A stretch of DNA of 59,103 nt. It comes from Treponema sp. (lineage in GTDB: Bacteria; Spirochaetota; Spirochaetia; Treponematales; Breznakiellaceae). Below are positions 52,747 to 59,103 of this stretch, piece after piece (the stretch's first letter is position 1; every line of letters begins with the position of its first letter). The stretch spans positions 1 to 59,103 of the forward strand of contig JAITEL010000115.1 of the NCBI GenBank assembly GCA_031282065.1. The letters are read 5' to 3'. A model generated the notes under the pieces. That model was not told where the DNA came from, ran no database searches, and saw nothing but the letters and a program-made list of their open reading frames with translations. The position numbers were made by a program, and so were the translations under genes.

Positions 52747-53130
52747 TTAACTATTTTCTTCCTCTGGACCATAGTACACCGGCGGCGGAACTTCAGCGAC
52801 CAACGTAGGCCCCGGAGCCGCTTGCAGGGGGATTTGAGGTGGGGGAATCACCACCTCAGAAGGACGGAAGAGCTTGATCCCCTCATCAGGGAAACTTTTC
52901 TTTACCGACTGCACGGCCCGTTCAATACCTCGGGCTTCCTCCTCCTCACACCAGATCACCAGGGCGAAGTTTTCCTCCGGCCATATAGCATCCCCCATAC
53001 GGGGACCCCGGGAACCAACCCCGAATACACTGGGGTATTTGGTGTAAAACTTGCCCACTCCTTCCCGCTGCAAAGCCTCCATGATGTTATCTTCTACCGA
53101 ATGGTTTGCTACAATCTCAAGTCGTATCAT
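52747..53130 (-). CDS. PII-like signalling protein in RND operon
   Basis: 127 residues. The first 90 have a ferredoxin-like PII-type pattern: MIRLEIVANHSVEDNIMEAL, QREGVGKFYTKYPSVFG, ENFALVIWCEEEEARGIERA. The last 35 are proline-rich (RPSEVVIPPPQIPLQ), likely disordered. Small PII-like proteins (e.g. DUF3240/PII-NG) are known beside metal-efflux RND pumps. It overlaps the RND gene by 4 nt (ATGA). Likely modulates the pump; ligand unknown. Confidence 0.7.
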   Translation of the reverse strand: MIRLEIVANHSVEDNIMEALQREGVGKFYTKYPSVFGVGSRGPRMGDAIWPEENFALVIWCEEEEARGIERAVQSVKKSFPDEGIKLFRPSEVVIPPPQIPLQAAPGPTLVAEVPPPVYYGPEEENS

Positions 53131-56100
53131 AATCCTGCTCCTGCCTCCTCAGACAAGGGACACGCCAGGGGAAGAGCGTCCTTGACCGATACGGCTTGGG
53201 CCCGCGCTTGCTTCTTGCTTATCCCTGCGGCGATCCGTTCCCTTCGGGCTTGCGCCTTGGTCTTCCGTTCATCAGAACGTTTGTTCATGATCGCATAAAT
53301 CGTCGGCATGAGGAACAAGGTCATCAAGGTACCGAAAAACAAGCCCCCTAGCACGGTTTTACCTATGGGGGCCACCAATTCCGAGCCTTCCCCAGGGACA
53401 AAGGCCATCGGGGCCAATCCCAGAATGGTCGTGAGGGTGGTCATAAGGATGGGCCGCAGGCGATTCCCCGCCGCCTCCACGCAGGCTTCATGCAGGGGAA
53501 GCCCCCGCTTACGAAGCAAGTTGGTGTAATCCACCAAGACAATGCCGTTATTCACGATGACTCCCAGGAGCACCAAAAGCCCCACCGCGGTAAGGATGTT
53601 AAAGATCGTGCCGGTGATGAGGTAAATCGCCACAACCCCTATCACCGACAGGGGTATGGTGAAGATAATGATGAAGGGATCCTTGAAAGACTCAAAGAGG
53701 CTTGCCATAACCCCGAAGACCAGGAAGACCGCCACCACCATGATAAGCACAAAGCGGCTCATCATCCGCATCATGTCCGCATTATCCCCGGCATATTCGA
53801 TGATCACATCATCCTCTGCGGGGATCTCGGCGGTAACCAGGGCGCGTACCTGGGTTTCCAGGAGGTTTATCTTCGTACCCGGTGCAGCCCCTGCGGTTAC
53901 ATGGATGACCCGGCTCTGATTCTCCCGTCTTATAGTCATAGGCCCGGTTCCTTCCTTGTAAGAGGCGAAGTTGGAGAGGGGCACCCGGCCGGCGACCTGG
54001 CTGTTTATGAAGATGTGATCCAGCGCAGGCCGGGTACTCCGGTCTGCCTCGGCCAAGACCAGTACCACATCGTAGTCATGGCCGCTGCTCTTGTACCGGG
54101 TGGCGGTAATGCCGTCTACCGCAGCCTTGATCTCGTTCCCCACGGTGTAGGTGTTCAGCCCCAGGGCGTAGAGCCGGTCCCTATCGATCTCGATCTCTAT
54201 CTGGGGCAGCCCATCCTTAAGGTCAACCTGGGGTTCCCGTACCTCAGGGAGCCGCTCCCGTAGGAGCGCGGCGATTTTGTCGGCAATGGCCTTGCCTTTC
54301 ACCAAGTCTTCGGTGCGAATCACAATATCAATGGGGTTCCCGCTTCCCATGCTCATACCGCCGCTGCCGAAGGAAAAGGAGACCCCGGGGAATTCGTTGA
54401 AATGACTACGCATCTTGGCCTTGATGTCGTCGGCACTGTCAATGCGTTGGTCAAAGTCCGGCAGGTTTATCCGTAAGGACCCGGTATTACTGCTGCCGCT
54501 GCCCATACTCATTATGCCGCCCCCGCCTCCGGTGTTGAGTACCAGCCGCTCATAGCCCTGGACTTCTTGCTCCACGATGGCCTGTACCCGCTGTAATACC
54601 GCCTCGGTTTCAGGCAGGGGAGAACCCATAGGAAGGGTAACGCTGATGGAAACCGAGTCCGCTTCCTGCTCAGGCATGAAGACCCAGCCTATCCGGGGGA
54701 TCATGAAGATACTTCCCCCGAAAAGGACCAGAAGGAAGAGGATCACCACCAGCTTATGGTGCAGTACCTTATCCACCGCCCAACGGTACGCGTTATCCAG
54801 GCGGGTAAAAAAGCGCTCAAAGGCCCGGTCAATGCTGGCCAGGGGACCTTTCAGGGGTTTCTGCTTCCGGGTAACCAAGGGGAGGTAATGGCTTGAAAGG
54901 ACCGGAACCAACAAGACCGCGGTCAAGAGCGAAATGGCCAAGGAAATCACCACGGTAAAGGCAAGGCCGGCAAACATCTCCCCAGCGACTTCCAACATGC
55001 CCTGAAAGGCCACCATCGGAGCAAACACACAGATGGTAGTGAGGGTAGAGGACACGATGGCCACGATCATCTCCTGGGTGCCTAAGAGAGCCGCGGTCTG
55101 GAGCTTGGAGCCTTTCTCCCGGTAATGATAGATGTTTTCCAGAATCACGATAGAATTGTCCACCAGCATCCCTATCCCCAGCACCAGCCCTGCCATGGTC
55201 ATCAGGTTGAGGGTGAGTCCGGCAAAGTACATAAGGAGCAAGGTAACCACGATGGAAACCGGAATACTGATACCGATGATGAGGGTCGGCTTTATGGACC
55301 GCAGGAAGATGAAGAGGATCAGCACGGCTAGAAGGCCTCCGGAGACCGCGCTGGAGATAACCTCATTCAGGGAATCTTCTATCTGGTCGGTGGTATTGAA
55401 GAGCTCGGTGATCTTGATGTCCTGGGGAAGCTCCCGGGTCATCCTTTCCAAGCGCTCCCGTAGATTCCGAGCGGTCTGTACCGAGTTTTTCCCGCTTTGC
55501 TTCTGCACCTGCATCATCACCGCTGGGGTCCCGTTTACAAAGACCGTGCTTTCCTCGTCCCGGTAGCCGTCTATAACATTGGCCAGGTCTCGAAGGAACA
55601 CGGTCCGGGGCTGCTGCATCTCCCCGTTCACCAGACCCCCGCCTTTATAGGAAATCACGGTGTTGCGGATCTGCTCCAGAGAGGTATATTCCCCCAAGGT
55701 GGTAAGAATATAGGAAAGCCCCCCTTCGGTGATGGTCCCCGCGGCAACCTGTATGTTCTGGGAAGCCAGCATCTGCTGCATCTGTGTTACGGTAAGGCCA
55801 TAAGCTTCAAGGCGGGATTGGGGTATCTCCACCCGGATGATCTTCTCCCGGCCGCCGTTCACGCTGGCAGTGGCTACTCCCGGGGTCTGTTCGATCCGGG
55901 GAACGATGATATCCTCTGCCAACTCCCGCAGCTCTTCGGGCGAGCGGTTCCCCGTAACCATAAGCCCCATGATGGGGATCATAGATGGATCAAACCGGAA
56001 GATCATGGGACTGTCCGCTTCGGTGGGCAGGTAGTTCCGCACCCGTTCCAGGGCGTCCCGGACCGAGTTGGATGCGTCCGCCAGGTCCGTCCCGTAGGTA

Positions 56101-56384
56101 AACTCCATGATGACCATGCTGGAACCCTTGGAGGAGGTGGAGGTTACCTCCTCGAGACCGGAGACCCCGGAAAGGGCTGCCTCCAGAGTCCGGCTTACGG
56201 AACGTTCCACTTCTTCAGGGCCTGCGCCGGTATAGGAGGTAACCACCACCAGGTAGGGAGGGTTAATCTCCGGGTAGAGATCAATGGGGAGATTCAGCAT
56301 AGCGAATATCCCCAAGCCGATAAGCAGCAGAAAGATGATCAACATCGTGGTGGGTCGTGAAACCGCTGTTTTAGCAAAACTCAT
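53127..56384 (-). CDS. RND efflux transporter, HAE/AcrB-like
   Basis: 1085 residues, two homologous halves with 12 membrane helices and two large periplasmic loops. Opens FAKTAVSRPTTMLIIFLLLI and has YPEINPPYLVVVTSYTGAGP, the TM4 motif GMLVDNSIVILENIYHY and the second-half GVIVNNGIVLVDYTN. AcrB has two Asp in TM4; here it is Asp-Asn, as in many AcrB relatives of anaerobes and Gram-positives. The C-terminal tail is basic (RKTKAQARRERIAAG). Works with the adaptor and outer-membrane channel encoded upstream. Substrate (drugs, lipids or metals) is uncertain. Confidence 0.9.
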   Translation of the reverse strand: MSFAKTAVSRPTTMLIIFLLLIGLGIFAMLNLPIDLYPEINPPYLVVVTSYTGAGPEEVERSVSRTLEAALSGVSGLEEVTSTSSKGSSMVIMEFTYGTDLADASNSVRDALERVRNYLPTEADSPMIFRFDPSMIPIMGLMVTGNRSPEELRELAEDIIVPRIEQTPGVATASVNGGREKIIRVEIPQSRLEAYGLTVTQMQQMLASQNIQVAAGTITEGGLSYILTTLGEYTSLEQIRNTVISYKGGGLVNGEMQQPRTVFLRDLANVIDGYRDEESTVFVNGTPAVMMQVQKQSGKNSVQTARNLRERLERMTRELPQDIKITELFNTTDQIEDSLNEVISSAVSGGLLAVLILFIFLRSIKPTLIIGISIPVSIVVTLLLMYFAGLTLNLMTMAGLVLGIGMLVDNSIVILENIYHYREKGSKLQTAALLGTQEMIVAIVSSTLTTICVFAPMVAFQGMLEVAGEMFAGLAFTVVISLAISLLTAVLLVPVLSSHYLPLVTRKQKPLKGPLASIDRAFERFFTRLDNAYRWAVDKVLHHKLVVILFLLVLFGGSIFMIPRIGWVFMPEQEADSVSISVTLPMGSPLPETEAVLQRVQAIVEQEVQGYERLVLNTGGGGGIMSMGSGSSNTGSLRINLPDFDQRIDSADDIKAKMRSHFNEFPGVSFSFGSGGMSMGSGNPIDIVIRTEDLVKGKAIADKIAALLRERLPEVREPQVDLKDGLPQIEIEIDRDRLYALGLNTYTVGNEIKAAVDGITATRYKSSGHDYDVVLVLAEADRSTRPALDHIFINSQVAGRVPLSNFASYKEGTGPMTIRRENQSRVIHVTAGAAPGTKINLLETQVRALVTAEIPAEDDVIIEYAGDNADMMRMMSRFVLIMVVAVFLVFGVMASLFESFKDPFIIIFTIPLSVIGVVAIYLITGTIFNILTAVGLLVLLGVIVNNGIVLVDYTNLLRKRGLPLHEACVEAAGNRLRPILMTTLTTILGLAPMAFVPGEGSELVAPIGKTVLGGLFFGTLMTLFLMPTIYAIMNKRSDERKTKAQARRERIAAGISKKQARAQAVSVKDALPLACPLSEEAGAGL

Positions 56385-56399
56385 AGGTTTTCATTACTC

Positions 56400-57362
56400 C
56401 TAGTTGGTGTCGCTTAAAGGCGCAAGCCGGTCGATTACATTGATCCGGGATCCATCCTCAAGGAGGGTTTGCCCCCGGATAACCACCTCTTCATCTGGGT
56501 TAAGTCCTTCTTGGATTTCCACTACTCCGTCTACGAGGATCCCGGGAACCACCTCTTTCTGGCGGGCTATTCTGAAGGCAGGATCCGTGGGATCCGTCTC
56601 TGCGGTAAATACATAGGTTTTCCCGAAACGCTGGACCAGCGCGTTGGCCGGGAGCTTAACGATGTTGTCCTTCCGCTCGGTAATGATTTTTACCTTGGCG
56701 AACATCCCCGGCTTGAGCCGGGCGTTGCGGTTCTCCACGTTGATCTTCACCTCCATAGTACGGGAAGCAGGATCCACCACAGGACTTACCTCCGCAACGC
56801 TGCCGCGGAACAGTTCCCCTGGATACGCGTCCAGGATGATTTCACAAGGCTGCCGCAGGGCGATCTTGGAAATGAACCGTTCCGCCACATAGACTTGCAG
56901 CTCCAGGGCATTCCCTCCGGCGATCCGGGCAAGGGGCATACTCTGGCTTATGGTCATCCCCACCTGGGCAGGCAGTGCCACGATGGTTCCGGCAATGGGC
57001 GCCCGGGCCACGCCGGGAAGGTAGTTCATGCCTGGACGGGAAGGATCCACTTCGGCTATGGCCTGGTTTCGGGTAACCCGCGCGCCGATGGAAACATAGA
57101 GCCGGGTGATCTTACCGGCTACATCCGAAAAGGTGTCCACCGTGGTACCGGACGCAATATCCCCGGAAAGGGCCAGGTAATCCCGGATTTGGCCTTTAAC
57201 CGCCAAAGTGGTATTCACCGCAAAGACCGGAATTTCCGATACTCCCGCAGGAGCCCCTGGCCCAGCCTGGCCCTTATCAGCGCCGATTTTATCACAAGCA
57301 GTAAGGGTAAGCAGGGTAGAGAGGGCGAGAAAAAAGAGTGATTTTATGATGAGACCCTTCAT
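56400..57362 (-). CDS. RND periplasmic adaptor (membrane fusion) lipoprotein
   Basis: 320 residues. Lipoprotein signal with lipobox LTAC (Cys23). Adaptor sequence: lipoyl halves SDVAGKITRLYVSIGARVTR and YLPGVARAPIAGTIVALPAQ, beta-barrel VAEVSPVVDPASRTMEVKIN, and C-terminal VEIQEGLNPDEEVVIRGQTL. The helical hairpin between lipoyl halves is very short (Pro-Gly only), so it is a compact adaptor. Stop is 15 nt before the RND gene; its start overlaps the outer-membrane gene by 4 nt. Confidence 0.9.
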   Translation of the reverse strand: MKGLIIKSLFFLALSTLLTLTACDKIGADKGQAGPGAPAGVSEIPVFAVNTTLAVKGQIRDYLALSGDIASGTTVDTFSDVAGKITRLYVSIGARVTRNQAIAEVDPSRPGMNYLPGVARAPIAGTIVALPAQVGMTISQSMPLARIAGGNALELQVYVAERFISKIALRQPCEIILDAYPGELFRGSVAEVSPVVDPASRTMEVKINVENRNARLKPGMFAKVKIITERKDNIVKLPANALVQRFGKTYVFTAETDPTDPAFRIARQKEVVPGILVDGVVEIQEGLNPDEEVVIRGQTLLEDGSRINVIDRLAPLSDTN

Positions 57363-58834
57363 TTGGTTTGCTCCGTTGTATTTCCTAAAGATGGGTTTTC
57401 TGGATTCCGGCTCAGGGTACCGAAAGGTACCCCGATGGCGTATTCCAGATCGATGAGCCCCTTGAGGTAATTAAACTGCTGCTCCAATACCCCCAGCCGG
57501 GCTTTCTGCAGCTCCAGTTCCGCATTTTGTACTTCCAAAAAATCGTTCAAGCCCGCACGATAGGCTTGTTCGGTTAAGCGGTAGGTCCGCTCCGCCAGAT
57601 CCGCAGTAAGCCGCTGGGCCTCTGCAGTGGACCGGGTCTGTTCCAGGGATAAGACCGTATTGTAAATTTCTACCTCCGTTCCCCGGATAGCTTGGGCAAG
57701 GCCAATGTTGAGACTCGAAAGGCTCTCATCGATCTCTTTCAAGCCCTGAGCCTCGGTGCTAAAGGGTAAGAGGCCGTTCAGCCGGAAGGCCAGGGTGAGG
57801 CGGAACATGCCGGATTGCTGTTTCCACCCGTCTTCCATAAACCAGGAATCCTTCCAGGGATCCCCTTGAAAGGTAGGGTCAGCGTTCCAACTAAGGGATA
57901 AGGTGGGGGTAAAAATCTGATAAAAGGTTCTTTTCCGGGTGCTTTCCAGGATCAAGATACTCTGCCTCAGTTCTTGGATATCCGGTTTTCCACTCGCCGC
58001 ACGGGAGATCAGGTCCGCCACATCCAAAGGGATGAAGGCCGTAGTATCCTCCCGGGGAATCAGGGCAAACTGGGTATCATAGGGAAGTCCCAGGTTCATG
58101 GCAAATTGGGCCATACTCACCTTCAAACCATTCTCCGCTTGATCGATGCTAGGTTTGAGGTTTTCCCGGGCTACCTGGGCCTGAAGCAAGGTGAGTTCCG
58201 GGGCCTGGCCTGCTCGGTAATTGGCCTGGGCCATTTCTACCCGCTGTTCTGCCGCGGCGAAACTTTCCCGTAACAGGGCAATGTTCTCTTGGACCAGGAG
58301 CATCTGGTAGTAGGATTTCCGTATATCCCGTTCCAGTTGGGCCTTGGCCTTTTCGTAGGTAATGAGGCCGCTCTCGTATTCCAGGCGCAGGTTCCGCATC
58401 CCCTCAATGAGTGAGAGGTTGAGGTTCAAGGCGATCTGGAGAGAGCCGAACAAACGCCACTGATAGCCGCCACTCATGGAAATAGGTCCTCCTAACGTAT
58501 CGGGCAAAGGAAGCACTGTTGCCGCAGGCTTCTCATTTAACCTGCCCAAACTCCCGCCTATTTCCGCCGTGGGGATAAACACGTTCCAGGCAGTGTCGGC
58601 TTTACGCTTCTTGGTAGCCGTACTTAACCGGGAGGACTCCAGGCTCAGGTTGCTTTTGACAGCCAAGTCCACTGCTTCCTCTGGGGAAATGGTACGAATT
58701 TCCTGGCTGAAGAGGGGAGCGCCCCAAAGGACGCATACCGCAAGGATGAGTGGCGGACCTAAGCTCCGCCAACCGGCGCCGCGTGATCGGGTCCTGTCCG
58801 AAGACCAACCCAGGTCATAAAGGCTGTGGATCAT
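57359..58834 (-). CDS. TolC-family outer-membrane efflux protein
   Basis: 491 residues from ATG 58834, with AAGGAG 8 nt upstream (an in-frame ATG at 58918 is less likely). Signal sequence LGPPLILAVCVLWGAPLFSQ. Two TolC repeats with AVDLAVKSNLSLESSRL and QAYRAGLNDFLEVQNAELEL, long coiled-coil helices. First gene of the efflux operon OMF-adaptor-RND-PII-like. A TATACT and a G tract lie upstream. Confidence 0.88.
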   Translation of the reverse strand: MIHSLYDLGWSSDRTRSRGAGWRSLGPPLILAVCVLWGAPLFSQEIRTISPEEAVDLAVKSNLSLESSRLSTATKKRKADTAWNVFIPTAEIGGSLGRLNEKPAATVLPLPDTLGGPISMSGGYQWRLFGSLQIALNLNLSLIEGMRNLRLEYESGLITYEKAKAQLERDIRKSYYQMLLVQENIALLRESFAAAEQRVEMAQANYRAGQAPELTLLQAQVARENLKPSIDQAENGLKVSMAQFAMNLGLPYDTQFALIPREDTTAFIPLDVADLISRAASGKPDIQELRQSILILESTRKRTFYQIFTPTLSLSWNADPTFQGDPWKDSWFMEDGWKQQSGMFRLTLAFRLNGLLPFSTEAQGLKEIDESLSSLNIGLAQAIRGTEVEIYNTVLSLEQTRSTAEAQRLTADLAERTYRLTEQAYRAGLNDFLEVQNAELELQKARLGVLEQQFNYLKGLIDLEYAIGVPFGTLSRNPENPSLGNTTEQTK

Positions 58835-58965
58835 ATTAAGACTCCTTCTTACCTTGACCGGACCAAACGTGATTACGCACCGAATGGTTCCGGCCAACCG
58901 CACTATTGAGGCCCGCATACTGCGCGGCCTGTTACGGCTTCTTGCCGTTTATCACTATATTGCCG

Positions 58966-59038
58966 AGTATACCCTATGTGCCTCATGGAATACCAGCCCC
59001 TGATCCTGCGATGAAATCGGGGGGGGGGGGGGGGGGGG
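58966..59038 (-). promoter_or_regulatory. putative promoter with upstream poly-G tract
   Basis: TATACT on the minus strand (58971-58966) is a -10 candidate for the efflux operon, 132 nt before its start codon; the -35 is weak. A run of 20 G residues (plus strand) occupies 59019-59038, just upstream of the -35 region. A perfect palindrome AAAACCAATTGGTTTT is at 59075-59090. Homopolymeric G tracts in Treponema pallidum tpr promoters alter expression by slipping; the same could hold here. Tract length may also be a sequencing or assembly artefact. Confidence 0.45.
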
Positions 59039-59103
59039 TTACCCAAAAGCCAATAAACTTTAAAAAGTAAGGGTAAAACCAATTGGTTTTTGAGGGGCAT
59101 TAA

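Noticed and set aside
55497-56360. 287-codon plus-strand frame
   Set aside because: Antisense to the conserved N-terminal half of the RND transporter; no motif of its own.
58903-59100. Minus-strand 65-codon protein with polyproline at the window end
   Set aside because: The proline run is the translation of the G tract; there is no domain and the region is better explained as the upstream region of the efflux operon.

Overview
The window looks like a chromosomal segment of a spirochaete, most likely a termite-gut-type Treponema/Breznakiella relative. This is inferred from protein style, not from any search: a long-form pyrophosphate-dependent phosphofructokinase, a FusA2-like EF-G paralogue, a tmRNA tag ending ALAA, double-membrane genes (RND pump, LolA/LolCDE-like genes, a barrel protein ending in Phe), moderate-to-high GC, and many intergenic tandem repeats. 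Genes are mostly intact and tightly packed. Two stretches (about 22.2-26 kb and 33.4-34.8 kb) are littered with gene remnants and repeats.

Left part (0.4-6.8 kb): after a transposase fragment comes the most striking locus, a seven-gene operon combining two sulfur systems. The first four genes are CysM-type cysteine synthase, Mec-type JAMM peptidase, CysO-type sulfur carrier and a MoeZ-type adenylyltransferase-rhodanese, i.e. a protein-thiocarboxylate route to cysteine. The last three are a family 2A (SrpI-like) encapsulin shell protein, a SufS-like cysteine desulfurase with a long disordered N-terminal extension (probable cargo), and serine O-acetyltransferase. Together they could load sulfur into a protein compartment and recover it as cysteine. 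The carrier protein has a 12-residue tail beyond its Gly-Gly and would need trimming.

6.8-17.3 kb holds housekeeping and regulatory genes: a LacI regulator, a patatin lipase, an old-yellow-enzyme oxidoreductase, tRNA-Leu(CAG), purine nucleoside phosphorylase, MetA (acetyl-CoA type by motif), an HPt protein coupled to a receiver/HD-GYP protein, tmRNA, a small basic protein and an EF-G-like GTPase. 17.3-22.2 kb holds a cobalamin riboswitch, two tiny coupled reading frames, hemA and a triple HemC-CobA-HemD fusion: a B12-controlled entry into tetrapyrrole synthesis.

22.2-37.4 kb: HflX; remnants of ptsI, a GH1 glycosidase and a HAD hydrolase; then a likely single leftward transcription unit (YtrA-type GntR regulator, SPFH protein, ABC ATPase, two FtsX-type permeases, LolA-like protein, barrel protein). 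It starts at a strong promoter overlapped by repeated operator half-sites. Next are a lipocalin-like remnant, an FGGY kinase and a long PRPP synthetase. 37.5-43.1 kb: DUF72 protein, alpha/beta hydrolase and YejBEF-type peptide ABC transporter. 43.7-52.5 kb: TsaD, PPi-phosphofructokinase, HAD proteins, PlsC, GlgC, a DUF2804 protein and an XRE regulator. 52.7-58.8 kb: a TolC/adaptor/RND efflux operon ending in a PII-like protein. A tract of 20 G residues upstream of this operon could make it phase variable.

Recurring themes are intergenic tandem repeats whose unit is most often 21 nt, a duplicated repeat module at 25.3 and 34.1 kb, and several genes whose predicted transcription start falls on the start codon (possible leaderless mRNAs).
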